Shown here one piece after another: positions 8,086 through 17,659 of a stretch of 35,808 nt of DNA. The stretch lies in NCBI GenBank assembly GCA_023260435.1, contig JALQVG010000021.1, positions 1-35,808 on the forward strand. Direction: 5' to 3'. The first letter of the stretch is position 1. Each line of letters opens with the position of its first letter. The notes under the pieces were generated by a model. That model was not told where the DNA came from, ran no database searches, and saw only the letters and a list, made by a program, of their open reading frames with translations. Source of the stretch: Flavobacteriaceae bacterium. GTDB taxonomy: Bacteria > Bacteroidota > Bacteroidia > Flavobacteriales > Flavobacteriaceae. The translations under genes and the position numbers were made by a program.

Positions 8086-9084
8086 TTAGGCAAAACTGGC
8101 TCTTTTGAGCTTGTCATTCAATGCGGAGCCCAAACCCTGTTCAGCGAACCAAGTGGTGACAATTAAATCAAAATTTTGTTCATCCAACTGGTCCAATACT
8201 CGATAAAAATGGTGGGCTACACTCACAAGCGAGGGATCATCTGACCAATAAAAAACATCGGCAGGGATTGATTCAAATACAGGCATAGGCTCTTGGGCAA
8301 CTATAGCGATACGCCCATATTTTTCGGAAAGTTGGCGCACCTCATCCCATCGATCAACTACTAAAAGAGGTGTTTTCGGAGCGTAATGCTTGGGGTACAT
8401 CCCAGGAGCCAAGACCTCCTTGTGGGTCCCTGGCCTAAACAATACATCTGGACAGACCTCCTTGAGCTGGTCGAGGGTGATGGAGCCTAAGCGAAATACC
8501 TCAGGGATACCCTCAGCTGTAAAGCCCACAATGGTAGATTCTATACCCAAGTTGCAATCGCCTCCATCCAACACCAAGGGGACTTGGTCGCCTAAATTGC
8601 GGACGACATGATCCGCAGAGGTCGGACTCAAGGTACCAAAAAGGTTGGCGCTTGGAGCTACTATTGGGTTGGGGTATGCCTCGAGCAAAGCCAGAGCCAC
8701 TGGATGGTTAGGTACCCGAACGGCAAAAGTGGATTTGCCTGCTGTAATCTGATCAGGTATGTGCTCTTTTTTGGGCAAAACCAAAGTCAGGGGGCCTGGC
8801 CAAAACACCTTGGCTAATGCTTCCGCTTGGGGATAAAAAACCAAAGCGTGAGATTGAGCATGTGCCAAAGAGGCCACATGGAGAATTAAAGGATTGAAAC
8901 TGGGGCGTTTTTTAACCCTATAGACCTCAGCCACTCCCTGAGGATTTAGGGCGTCCGCTGCCAGACCGTAAACCGTTTCGGTAGGCATACCTATCACTCT
9001 TCCTGAGCGAAGCAGATCACAAGCCGATTGAATATCACGAGAAATCACCCGGCAAATGTACCCTGGACTGAGGGTAAAATCCAA
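8086..9084 (-). CDS. L-threonylcarbamoyladenylate synthase (Sua5/YwlC/TsaC)
   Basis: 'GRVIGMPTETVYGLAADA', 'KKRPSFNPLILHV', 'WPGPLTLVL', 'SANLFGTLSPTSADHV', plus a C-terminal Sua5 domain. Exact start codon uncertain. Confidence 0.93.
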   Translation of the reverse strand: MDFTLSPGYICRVISRDIQSACDLLRSGRVIGMPTETVYGLAADALNPQGVAEVYRVKKRPSFNPLILHVASLAHAQSHALVFYPQAEALAKVFWPGPLTLVLPKKEHIPDQITAGKSTFAVRVPNHPVALALLEAYPNPIVAPSANLFGTLSPTSADHVVRNLGDQVPLVLDGGDCNLGIESTIVGFTAEGIPEVFRLGSITLDQLKEVCPDVLFRPGTHKEVLAPGMYPKHYAPKTPLLVVDRWDEVRQLSEKYGRIAIVAQEPMPVFESIPADVFYWSDDPSLVSVAHHFYRVLDQLDEQNFDLIVTTWFAEQGLGSALNDKLKRASFA

Positions 9085-9151
9085 GGATGGGCCTATTATT
9101 TTTTATGCACGTGATAAATGTATTAAATGAAAATAATCTGTTATCGGGGGG

Positions 9152-9159
9152 TAACTTTG
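9152..9159 (+). promoter_or_regulatory. Putative -7 element TAACTTTG upstream of the SPFH lipoprotein gene
   Basis: Exact TAnnTTTG match, 20 nt before the ATG at 9179. Confidence 0.45.
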
Positions 9160-9178
9160 AAAACAAAATTTTTGACCT

Positions 9179-9949
9179 ATGAAACAGATTGCTTTTTTAC
9201 TATCGATGTGCTTGATGGCTAGTTGTGCAGTAATCAGACCCGGAGAGGCTGGTGTAAAACAACGATTTGGACATTTTTCTGAAGGAGTAAAAACTGAAGG
9301 GTTGGTGTTTTTTAATCCGATCACCTCTAAAGTGGTCAAGGCATCCATTCAAACCAACAACATCGAGTTGTTTTTAAACCTGCCCAGTAAAGAGGGGTTA
9401 AGTGTTGATTCTGAAATCTCCATTCTTTACCGTTTAGAGACCGAAAAAGTACCCCAGGTGCTTCAAGAGATCGGCAAAGACTACAAGTCCATCATTACCA
9501 GTGTCTTTAGATCAGCCTCGGCAGATGTTTGCGCCCAGTTTTTTGCCAAAGACATGCACTCCGGGAAGCGGGCTGATATAGAGTACTCTATTAAAGGAAA
9601 AATGGAAGAAACCTTGGCCAACCAGGGTATTATCATCGAAGCCGTACTGCTCAAAAGCATACAATTGCCTAGAGGTTTGTCCTCTTCTATCGAGCAAAAA
9701 CTCCAGGCAGAACAAGACGCGATGCGTATGGTTTTTCTCCTAGACCAATCCAAATTAGAGGCGGAGCGCAAAATCATCGAAGCTACTGGTGAGCGCGATG
9801 CCCAAAAGATATTGGCCGAAGGCCTCACTGATGAAATCATCAAAATCCGAAGCATTGAAGCTTTTATCGAGCTTTCAAAATCCAACAATGCCAAGGTAAT
9901 TATCAGTGATGGACAGGCCCCCTATCTAATCAATGGGGTAAAAGAATAG
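9179..9949 (+). CDS. SPFH/prohibitin-domain lipoprotein
   Basis: Lipobox-like 'LMASC' at the N-terminus. SPFH-type sequence 'IRPGEAGVKQRFGHFSEGV..GLVFFNP' and the coiled 'EAERKIIEATGERDAQKILAEGLTDEIIKIRSIEAF'. Confidence 0.82.
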   Translation: MKQIAFLLSMCLMASCAVIRPGEAGVKQRFGHFSEGVKTEGLVFFNPITSKVVKASIQTNNIELFLNLPSKEGLSVDSEISILYRLETEKVPQVLQEIGKDYKSIITSVFRSASADVCAQFFAKDMHSGKRADIEYSIKGKMEETLANQGIIIEAVLLKSIQLPRGLSSSIEQKLQAEQDAMRMVFLLDQSKLEAERKIIEATGERDAQKILAEGLTDEIIKIRSIEAFIELSKSNNAKVIISDGQAPYLINGVKE

Positions 9950-9987
9950 GGGTGACCTTATTGTTTGTTTGTTAGTTAAGTTGTGTT

Positions 9988-10014
9988 AAAGCACCCCTAG
10001 TGGGTGCTTTTTCT
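9988..10014 (+). terminator. Rho-independent terminator
   Basis: Perfect 9-bp stem AAAGCACCC-ctagt-GGGTGCTTT followed by a T-tract, 39 nt after the SPFH gene stop. Confidence 0.85.
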
Positions 10015-10438
10015 ATTCGTATAACTTAATCCATTCTACTTGCTGATGTGCATCAAATTTAACCACCAAACTGCGCAATTTCATCGACCAAAACCCAAAT
10101 GCCTTGACCTGATCTATGGTGTAATAATAGTGATTGTTTTCAGAACGTGTCTCTGGACCTAACAAACGCAGTACCTCAGTCTTTGAAAGTGACCTCAATT
10201 CTTTACTGTACAATACCTCTCGATAAATTTCAGGTCTAAAAGGGTACGCATCTCCCTCTTTTTTTTGCCACTTCTGGGAATCAAATGGCATGGGAAAATC
10301 TTCCACTTGTGGCTCTACTCCCAAACTATGTGACCTGTGATTCACTGGTTTACGGTGTTCCGCATTTTTCAAGTCCCCGTCTTTATCCGAAGCACAAGCG
10401 AAACAAACCACACATATCAGACAGTAAAATCGACGCAT
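10013..10438 (-). CDS. Hypothetical lipoprotein
   Basis: N-terminal 'MRRFYCLICVVCFACASDKDGD', a lipobox-like signal. No recognised domain. Confidence 0.65.
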   Translation of the reverse strand: MRRFYCLICVVCFACASDKDGDLKNAEHRKPVNHRSHSLGVEPQVEDFPMPFDSQKWQKKEGDAYPFRPEIYREVLYSKELRSLSKTEVLRLLGPETRSENNHYYYTIDQVKAFGFWSMKLRSLVVKFDAHQQVEWIKLYE

Positions 10439-10441
10439 TAT

Positions 10442-11164
10442 TTATTTTTTTGTTGAGGAAAGCAATGTTAATCTTTCTGATTCTGGGAATCGCTCAATGG
10501 CATACCGAATAGTTGTCCTAGGCAGTTGTTTTCCCCACTGCTCAAGAAAACTGCGCAACACCGCTACATCTCTTTTTCCAACTTCGCGAAGCATCCATCC
10601 ACACGCCTTATGCATCAATGATTCAGGATCGTCTTTTAATGTCAGGCAAAACGATAGTATTTCTTCAAAACGATCTTTTTTGATCAAGTGCCAACAAGCA
10701 ACCACGGCTATGCGTCTGGTCCACAAATGATCGCTTTTTACCCAGTCATACAAGACCTCGGTGCCGAATTGGGCGCTATGCTCACCAACAATGATATGAG
10801 CGCTTAAATCGACTAAGTCCCAATTATTAATGCGCTCAAAATGATGGGTGTAAAATTCGTACACGGTGTTTCTCTCTGACGCTGTTTTGGCTTTTTTGAA
10901 TTGCTCTACCAAGATCAATACGCCCACCATGCGCACCTCATGAACCTGATGATCCAATAGTGTGTGTACTTCTTTTAGGGGTAGTTTAGTGTACTGCTTG
11001 GCAATTGCTCTTGCTTGGGGATTGCGCACACCCCAGAAAACATCTCCAGCACCGTATTGACCCGGATCTGTTTTAAAAAACCTTTGAGCTACTTCAGCAT
11101 ATTTTGGGGTTCCTGCAGCTTTAACAACTTCAATAACTTCTGACGCAGATAGAGTTAGAACCAT
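10442..11164 (-). CDS. DNA alkylation repair protein (AlkD-like HEAT-repeat family)
   Basis: 'GVRNPQARAIAKQY', 'HEVRMVGVLILVEQF', 'INNWDLVDLSAHIIVG', 'LWTRRIAVVACWHLIKK'. Confidence 0.9.
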   Translation of the reverse strand: MVLTLSASEVIEVVKAAGTPKYAEVAQRFFKTDPGQYGAGDVFWGVRNPQARAIAKQYTKLPLKEVHTLLDHQVHEVRMVGVLILVEQFKKAKTASERNTVYEFYTHHFERINNWDLVDLSAHIIVGEHSAQFGTEVLYDWVKSDHLWTRRIAVVACWHLIKKDRFEEILSFCLTLKDDPESLMHKACGWMLREVGKRDVAVLRSFLEQWGKQLPRTTIRYAIERFPESERLTLLSSTKK

Positions 11165-12135
11165 TTTTTAAATTTAAAGTAGGATAACACGCCTACAAAA
11201 GTAAGTGCCATGACTCCCAAAACGATATAGTATCCATTGGGGGATGAAAGCTCGGGCATGTATCTAAAATTCATCCCGTAAACACCCGCCAAAAAGGTCA
11301 GGGGAATAAATGTAACTGAGAAAATAGTGAGCGTTTTCATCACCTCATTCAGCTTTTGACTCTGAAGGCTGTACATCAGGTTTACCGAACTTTCAATCTC
11401 TTGAATCTCAAAATCGATTTCAGAAAGCAAAATGGCACATTGTTCCTTGAGTTCTGCAAAATATTTTTTGTGCACTTGATGGTTGTCGATAGATTCTAAC
11501 TTCAAACATATCTCTCTCAGTGAGGTTCCAGCTCTTTTTATTTTAATTAATTTCTTTTTGCTTTTTTCCAACCGCAGCATCACCTCAGTGGTTGGCTCGG
11601 TATGTAGCAATCGAGACATGTCCCATTCTTTCTGTGTTAACTTTCGAAAGGTCGCTTTGTAATTTTCTACGATGGACTCCAAAATCAAATAAAATAAGTA
11701 ATCAGTGCCTTGTTTGCGCACCACGCCTCGATCAAATTCTATGCGCTCACGAATCCAACCGAAATAGTCTCCTTTTTTTTCTTGAATACTCCAAAGCACT
11801 TGGTGATCAAACATGAAATACATCTGCTCGGATCCCAGGTTTTTTTGATCTGTTTTCAAGATGCGGATGGAGGCAAAAAGAGTTTGGTCTATATGAAGTA
11901 ATTTATTGGCGTGCTCTGGAGCACCCAATAATTTAATTAAAAAATCGTCCCAGGAAAGCCCCTTGATCAACTGGGCAAATTCATCCTGATAATTCAATCC
12001 ATAGGTGTTGATCCAGCAAACAGCACTGTTGGCCAAGTGTTCTCGAGCATACACTTGATCAGCAAAAGGATGGGTTTCATACAGCCCCTTTTGGTAGTGT
12101 ATTACGGAGGTGTTTTGGGCAAATTCGTTCATCAA
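11155..12135 (-). CDS. CorA-family divalent metal ion transporter
   Basis: C-terminal 'FLAGVYGMNFRYMPEL' (YGMNF selectivity motif) plus two TM helices. Confidence 0.92.
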   Translation of the reverse strand: MMNEFAQNTSVIHYQKGLYETHPFADQVYAREHLANSAVCWINTYGLNYQDEFAQLIKGLSWDDFLIKLLGAPEHANKLLHIDQTLFASIRILKTDQKNLGSEQMYFMFDHQVLWSIQEKKGDYFGWIRERIEFDRGVVRKQGTDYLFYLILESIVENYKATFRKLTQKEWDMSRLLHTEPTTEVMLRLEKSKKKLIKIKRAGTSLREICLKLESIDNHQVHKKYFAELKEQCAILLSEIDFEIQEIESSVNLMYSLQSQKLNEVMKTLTIFSVTFIPLTFLAGVYGMNFRYMPELSSPNGYYIVLGVMALTFVGVLSYFKFKKWF

Positions 12136-12215
12136 TCCACTTATTTGCCACTAATTTAGCAGAAAAAGTAACCATTTGCCTTATTTATTCGTCTATAGAT
12201 GTGTAGACCAAGTAC

Positions 12216-12788
12216 ATGAATTTGACCAACCACGAAAAGTCCCTCACCGATCTGATCCAACAGGCACGTCTCCACGAACGAAAAGCCCAAGCGGAGCTCT
12301 TTCATCGTTTTGGGGCCAAAATGCTGGGGGTTTGCAGAAACTACATCAAAGACACCCAACACGCAGAAGAGGTAATGCTCGATGGGTTTTTTAAAGCATT
12401 GACAAAAATTGACCAGTATAAAAATGAAGGAGCTTTCGAGGGATGGTTGCGGCAAATCATGGTTCGAGAATGCCTGAGCTGGCTCCGTTCAAAAAAAGAA
12501 CTATTGATCGAGCAAGATATCGACGAGCTCTATTCGCTGGGTATATCTGCTGAGGTAGAATCTACCTGGACAGAACAAGCGCTTGCCGAATGGGTCGATA
12601 TGCTGACACCTGGATGTAAGGTGGTATTTATGCTTTTTGTCGTTGAAGGTTATAAACACGATGAAATTGCCCAGATGCTCGACATTACCTCAGGTGCCTC
12701 AAAGGCTCAATTAAACAAAGCTCGAAAGGCTTTACAGATTCAATATAGGGAATCCAAAAAAGAACTTTATGCCACACAAAGAAACTAA
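12216..12788 (+). CDS. ECF-type RNA polymerase sigma-70 factor
   Basis: Region 2 'AELFHRFGAKMLGVCRNYIKDTQHAEEVMLDGFFKALTKIDQYK' and region 4 'YKHDEIAQMLDITSGASKAQLNKARKAL'. Confidence 0.92.
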   Translation: MNLTNHEKSLTDLIQQARLHERKAQAELFHRFGAKMLGVCRNYIKDTQHAEEVMLDGFFKALTKIDQYKNEGAFEGWLRQIMVRECLSWLRSKKELLIEQDIDELYSLGISAEVESTWTEQALAEWVDMLTPGCKVVFMLFVVEGYKHDEIAQMLDITSGASKAQLNKARKALQIQYRESKKELYATQRN

Positions 12789-13476
12789 TCCTAACCGACA
12801 GACAGACGGCTTAAACCCTCTGTACACTGCCCTAAAAGAGCGGTCTGTAACTCCGTCTGAAGATGCTTGGAAGCGCTTAGTAGAGCGCCTAGACCAAAAT
12901 CAAAAAAGCAAGCGAAAAAATAGAGGGCTCATACCCCTATGGACATGGAGTGCTGCTGCAGCTTTGGTTATTGGGCTGATCTTTTGGCCGAAAACCGTGT
13001 TAGAAACAACCAACACAGTCCTATCCAAGGATCCGTTGCCTGGCAGAAACCAGTTTGTTATACCCCAACAAAACGCAACCTCCAAACCCATTGATTCGGA
13101 AATGGTTTTGATTGAGTCCTCTAGGACTAGTCAAAACAAACAAAATAAGTCGCTAACCGCAATTAGTGACCCAATCACTACCTTATCCGTTACCGAACAA
13201 GCACAAGAAAATATTACTGTTCCCAACCAACTGGAATTGGCGGTAGATCTCGTGGATAAACGAGCATTGGCTGCAGAGGTGGAGGCAGAACTGATGATTG
13301 AACAAGCGATTAGTCGGCGAAAGTTGCTCGCGACACCAGGAGAAAAAGTAGATCCTTATGGATTGTGGCTTGAAGCAGAGGAATCTATTCAACCGCAGAG
13401 GTATTTGCCCGTGATTGACTTATTAAAAACTGGATATGCTTCTGTAAAAACAGCCGTAGTCCTTCAAATAAAATAA
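12769..13476 (+). CDS. Putative anti-sigma-like single-pass membrane protein
   Basis: Overlaps the ECF sigma gene by 20 bp. Single TM 'LWTWSAAAALVIGLIFWP' after a ~60-aa cytoplasmic N-terminus. Confidence 0.6.
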   Translation: MPHKETNPNRQTDGLNPLYTALKERSVTPSEDAWKRLVERLDQNQKSKRKNRGLIPLWTWSAAAALVIGLIFWPKTVLETTNTVLSKDPLPGRNQFVIPQQNATSKPIDSEMVLIESSRTSQNKQNKSLTAISDPITTLSVTEQAQENITVPNQLELAVDLVDKRALAAEVEAELMIEQAISRRKLLATPGEKVDPYGLWLEAEESIQPQRYLPVIDLLKTGYASVKTAVVLQIK

Positions 13477-13496
13477 AAACCATAAAGAGAACACCG

Positions 13497-14681
13497 ATGA
13501 AAAAACAGATTTTTATTACCCTAGCCGCTGTATGGCTAAGCGTAGGCTCAGTATTAGCCCAAGAAAAGAAAGGGATTACTGATTACGCCAGTGCCTACAA
13601 CACCATTGAACAGGAAGAAAAAGAAGCGCTAAAATCCGCATTGATGGCGATCAATGAACGATTGGAAAAAAAGTTGATTTCTGCGGAACAAGCCCAATTA
13701 GAAAAAGAAAAGTTGGCCGCCTTCCACGCAAAAAATATAGAATTGCGCTGGGCTATTTTAGACAACCAAAAGGCACTGGAGGAACACAGTGCTGCACTGG
13801 CTGAGAACAAAGAAGTTGCTTACTCTGATGCGGTACTCGACCAGAGGAGATTGGAATTGGAAAAAGCAGCAGCACGAACCCAAGAGCGTGCTGATTCAAT
13901 TAGAGCTGTTTATGACCGTGAGCGTGAACGAATCGATCATCGTGAAGATACTCGGGAACATCAATCTGATCCATTTCAAGGTGATTGGTTTTCCAACCCA
14001 GGACCTGGCAGAGTACGGGTGGCTTGGAAAGACAGAAATGTGGATCAACGGGGAAATCAAGGACAAAACTACGTGTACTACAACACCAAGAGGTATGACG
14101 GAGCCGTGTTGGCCTTTGGTTTTAACAATGCCGCCAGTGAAGGGCAAGACATCAATGACTTACCCTTTAAATTAGGCGGGTCTGGTTTTGTGGAATTTGG
14201 CTACCAAGAAACCGCCAGACTGATTAGAAACAGCAACTTGATCAACATCAATTATGGAGCAACTTTGGTGTGGAATAAACTCAATATCAAAGACAACCAA
14301 TATTTTGTCAACTATCGAGGACAAGTAGGCCTTGAGCCTTTCCCCTATCCAGTCAACAAAGTAAAATTCCGCACAACTCAACTGGTGTTTCCCGTCCACC
14401 TACAACTTGGCGGAGGAAGAGGACCTGTTCTTGGGGTAGGTGGTTTCGGCGGATTTACCTTGACCCATATGCAAAAAATAAAATATGAACGACAAGGTGA
14501 TGACTTGAAAGACAAATTGAAAAATCAGTACAACGTCAACGAATTTGTCTACGGGGTAAGTGGGTACGTTTCTATGGGCGATGCGGCCCTATACGCCAAA
14601 CTCTACCTATCTCCTTTGTTTAAAAATCAATTGGAGGACCTGCACACCCTGTCATTGGGGTTAAAGTTTGATTTGGATTAG
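13497..14681 (+). CDS. Secreted hypothetical protein with coiled-coil N-terminal half and beta-rich C-terminal half
   Basis: Signal peptide 'MKKQIFITLAAVWLSVGSVLAQ'. Glu/Lys/Ala-rich helices, then barrel-like beta sequence ending in 'HTLSLGLKFDLD'. Confidence 0.65.
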   Translation: MKKQIFITLAAVWLSVGSVLAQEKKGITDYASAYNTIEQEEKEALKSALMAINERLEKKLISAEQAQLEKEKLAAFHAKNIELRWAILDNQKALEEHSAALAENKEVAYSDAVLDQRRLELEKAAARTQERADSIRAVYDRERERIDHREDTREHQSDPFQGDWFSNPGPGRVRVAWKDRNVDQRGNQGQNYVYYNTKRYDGAVLAFGFNNAASEGQDINDLPFKLGGSGFVEFGYQETARLIRNSNLININYGATLVWNKLNIKDNQYFVNYRGQVGLEPFPYPVNKVKFRTTQLVFPVHLQLGGGRGPVLGVGGFGGFTLTHMQKIKYERQGDDLKDKLKNQYNVNEFVYGVSGYVSMGDAALYAKLYLSPLFKNQLEDLHTLSLGLKFDLD

Positions 14682-14753
14682 GCCAAAGGGATTCACTGGG
14701 GTTGGCTGAGTTTGAGAATAAGATTATATTTAAGATCAAAACCAACCTCAGCC

Positions 14754-15713
14754 ATGATCCCTAGGAGAACATTTATCCAAAAAACTAGTTTAGCCGGCGC
14801 AGCAGCTCTTTTGTTGCCTGGCTGTATATCAAACCTCAAGAATCCCCTGAAAACTATGGGGATTCAATTGTTTACAGTCCCTCTTTCGTTAAGTGCCGAT
14901 GTCCGGTCTGGACTGGAACAACTGGCTGCCATGGGTTTCAATCAATTGGAACTTTTTGGTCCATATCCATTTAGCGACCCTGCTAATATTGCTTCTTGGA
15001 AAGCAGTTACCCCCATGCTTGGTTTTGATGGGAGTGGTTATTTTGGATTATCCCAAACCGAATTTCTGAATCTTGCCCGAACATTGGGTTTCAGCATCCC
15101 CTCCATTCACACGGATTTAGCTACATTGGAAAACAATATGGATGCTTTAGCGGAGGCTGCTCAGGCAGCTGGAGCAACTTACTTGGTGCTTCCTTCCATT
15201 CCAGAAGAATATAGAAAAGACTTGGACGGATACCGTTCTATGGCAGATCGCTTCAACAAAATCGGTGAAAAGGCGTTGGAGCGAGGTGTTCGATTTACCT
15301 ACCACAACCATGGATATGGGCTTAAAGAAAAGGAGGGGATTACTCCTATTGATCTAATATTTTCAGGCACTGATCCTCAATCTGTGTTTTTTGAAATGGA
15401 TATTTTTTGGACAATGGCCGGGGGAGCCGACCCTATAAGCTTGATGGAGAAGCATCCGAATCGCTATAAAATGATGCACCTTAAAGACATGAAAGAGCAG
15501 GTATATTTTGCCGAAGATGGGGACAATCCCTCGGAATGGATTCCCCTTTTTCCGTATATGTGTTCTGCTGGCCAAGGAGTGGTTGATTGGGATCGCCTGA
15601 TCACTGTTGCAAAAACGAGTGGCGTGGAACATTTTTTTGTCGAGCAAGACATGGTAGCTAATCCGGAAATTGCCTTGCCACAAAGTATTGAATTTCTCAG
15701 CAAACGCTTATAA
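14754..15713 (+). CDS. Sugar phosphate isomerase/epimerase (TIM barrel) with Tat/lipoprotein-like signal
   Basis: 'MIPRRTFIQKTSLAGAAALLLPGC' signal at an internal ATG. 'MGIQLFTVPLSLSADVRSGLEQLAAMGFNQLELFG', 'HNHGYGL', and 'MMHLKDMK' typical of xylose isomerase-like TIM barrels. Confidence 0.85.
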   Translation: MIPRRTFIQKTSLAGAAALLLPGCISNLKNPLKTMGIQLFTVPLSLSADVRSGLEQLAAMGFNQLELFGPYPFSDPANIASWKAVTPMLGFDGSGYFGLSQTEFLNLARTLGFSIPSIHTDLATLENNMDALAEAAQAAGATYLVLPSIPEEYRKDLDGYRSMADRFNKIGEKALERGVRFTYHNHGYGLKEKEGITPIDLIFSGTDPQSVFFEMDIFWTMAGGADPISLMEKHPNRYKMMHLKDMKEQVYFAEDGDNPSEWIPLFPYMCSAGQGVVDWDRLITVAKTSGVEHFFVEQDMVANPEIALPQSIEFLSKRL

Positions 15714-16952
15714 ATGGAACTCTACGCTCAAGCACTTAGTTATGCCATCCCCTTTTTTCTGGTGCTTATTGTCCTAGAACAATGGATCGCCAAACGAAAA
15801 GGAATAGAAATCAATCGAGGTATGGATGTGATCTCGAGTTTGAGTTCCGGGATGACCAATACGCTCAAAAACCTAATGGGGCTCTCTGTAGTGCTGATTT
15901 CCTATGGTTGGCTGGTAAACCATGTTGCTCTAGCCCAAGTGACCCCCTCCTGGTGGGTGTATATGCTAGCTTTTTTGGGGATGGATTTTGTCGGGTATTG
16001 GAGTCATCGATTCGACCACAAAATCAATGTGTTTTGGAACCGCCATATCGTACACCACAGCAGCGAGGAATTCAACCTCAGCTGCGCTTTGCGTCAGTCG
16101 ATCTCAGCGGTAGTCGGGATTTATTTTTTTCTGTACATCCCTATGGCACTGATCGGCATTCCACAAGAAGTAGTCGCTATTGTGGCCCCCCTACACCTGT
16201 TTGCCCAATTTTGGTACCACACCAGGGTTATCGATAAAATGGGGGTTTTAGAACACATCCTGGTCACCCCATCTCACCACAGAGTACACCATGCAATAAA
16301 CCCTAGGTACCTGGATAAAAACCTCAGTCAGGTATTTATTTTTTGGGATAAACTATTTGGCACCTTTCAAGAAGAACTTTCGGAGGATCCGCCGGTTTAT
16401 GGGGTAATCAAACCTGTAGGTACTTGGAATCCGATTTGGATCAACTATATGCACGCTTGGGCTTTAGCCAAAGATGCTTGGCACACAAAAAACTGGTGGG
16501 ATAAAGTAAGGCTTTGGTGGATGCCCACAGGGTGGCGTCCCAGCGATGTCGCCGAAAAGTATCCGTGGATATTTACCGAAGATCCCAAAAACCAAATTAA
16601 ATATGAAACAGCCCTCTCTCGCCCTGAAAAAGTGTGGGCTTGGACACAATTGGTGATTCACTTTGGTCTGGTTTTTCACTTGCTGATCGCATTTGCCCAA
16701 TTCGAATACACCCAAGTGATCAGCTATGGGATATTTTTGATGGCCTCTATCATGGGATACACCGTTTTTATGGATAAAAGCAGGTGGGCACCCTACGCTG
16801 AGGCCCTGAAATTTGGTTTGGGTGTCGCTCTATTGTGGGGGTATCCTACTTGGTTTGGATTAGACCTGGTAGTCCCCCATGCATCGTCAGCAATCATGGC
16901 CTACCTTTTGTTGAGTTTGGCTTTGGCTTTTTATTTCCGTCGAAAAGATTAG
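15714..16952 (+). CDS. Sterol desaturase / fatty acid hydroxylase superfamily protein (AGMO-like)
   Basis: Histidine motifs 'SHRFDH', 'NRHIVHHSSEEFNLS' and 'SHHRVHHAINPRYLDKN' in a polytopic protein. Confidence 0.9.
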   Translation: MELYAQALSYAIPFFLVLIVLEQWIAKRKGIEINRGMDVISSLSSGMTNTLKNLMGLSVVLISYGWLVNHVALAQVTPSWWVYMLAFLGMDFVGYWSHRFDHKINVFWNRHIVHHSSEEFNLSCALRQSISAVVGIYFFLYIPMALIGIPQEVVAIVAPLHLFAQFWYHTRVIDKMGVLEHILVTPSHHRVHHAINPRYLDKNLSQVFIFWDKLFGTFQEELSEDPPVYGVIKPVGTWNPIWINYMHAWALAKDAWHTKNWWDKVRLWWMPTGWRPSDVAEKYPWIFTEDPKNQIKYETALSRPEKVWAWTQLVIHFGLVFHLLIAFAQFEYTQVISYGIFLMASIMGYTVFMDKSRWAPYAEALKFGLGVALLWGYPTWFGLDLVVPHASSAIMAYLLLSLALAFYFRRKD

Positions 16953-17566
16953 TATTCCTGCCAGCCTTTACCCATAAGAATCTTGGGGGTACACTGCTGG
17001 ATTCTCCTGAGCTGGGTCGCTGCTTGTTTCGCGCCTTGAAAATGCATCAGATAACTGCGCTGCCTGCCTGGGGTCAGCCTGGCAAATGCTTCTGCCAACT
17101 CAGGATTGGAGGCAAAATAATCTGTCAAAAAGGTGGGATAGGGGGCATTTCGCTGGTCTTGAAACACAATTTTTGCACCACTCATTTCCAACTTGACGGC
17201 TTCTTCTATGTAGTCCAGCACTGTGCGACTCAATTTTTCTACGTCAGCCAAACTTGTAAACACCAGATATCGAGCGGCTTGGCTATTGGGTCCCGGTTTA
17301 ACCAGCAAACCTTCGGGGTCAGTGAGTAAGGCCCCCTTAAAAAATGAAACAACGACCTTGTCTTTTAGGGCAGACAACATCAATACATTTTTTCCATGGA
17401 TGGTGTAACAAGGTGCACCCCATTTGAGTTGTTCTGTTAAAGTCGTAGTATGTAATACACGGCGCAGCGACCTCAACAACTCATTCCAGGGCACTACTTT
17501 ACAACGGGGCGTACCCATCAGCGAACACCGACCGCAGCCCTGATCAAAAAACACATCTGCTTGCAT
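16949..17566 (-). CDS. YdeI/DUF1801-like family protein
   Basis: 'EQLKWGAPCYTIHGKNVLMLSALKDKVVVSFFKGALL' and C-terminal 'FARLTPGRQRSYLMHFQGAKQAATQLRRIQQCTPKILMGKGW'. Start set at the internal Met 'MQADVF', because the longer ORF runs into the divergent promoter. Confidence 0.82.
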   Translation of the reverse strand: MQADVFFDQGCGRCSLMGTPRCKVVPWNELLRSLRRVLHTTTLTEQLKWGAPCYTIHGKNVLMLSALKDKVVVSFFKGALLTDPEGLLVKPGPNSQAARYLVFTSLADVEKLSRTVLDYIEEAVKLEMSGAKIVFQDQRNAPYPTFLTDYFASNPELAEAFARLTPGRQRSYLMHFQGAKQAATQLRRIQQCTPKILMGKGWQEY

Positions 17567-17629
17567 AAGGATGGAAAAGTTGGTAACTAAAGCTACAGAA
17601 AAAGACCCAAGCAACAGGCTATATTTTAA

Positions 17630-17637
17630 TACATTTG
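17630..17637 (+). promoter_or_regulatory. Putative -7 element TACATTTG upstream of the TsdA-like operon
   Basis: Exact TAnnTTTG match, 23 nt before the ATG at 17660. Confidence 0.4.
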
Positions 17638-17659
17638 GCAAAAAAACAACACCGATTGA

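Noticed and set aside
9481-9894. 137-aa minus-strand ORF inside the SPFH gene
   Set aside because: Shadow ORF from the codon bias of the plus-strand gene.
16835-17329. 164-aa plus-strand ORF spanning the end of the sterol desaturase gene and opposite the YdeI-like gene
   Set aside because: Overlaps two convincing CDSs in other frames. Composition is not protein-like and no domain is present.
17567-17641. N-terminal extension of the YdeI-like ORF (MPNVLKYSLLLGSF...)
   Set aside because: It looks like a signal sequence but lies over the TACATTTG promoter element of the divergent gene. The internal Met 'MQADVF' is the more likely start.
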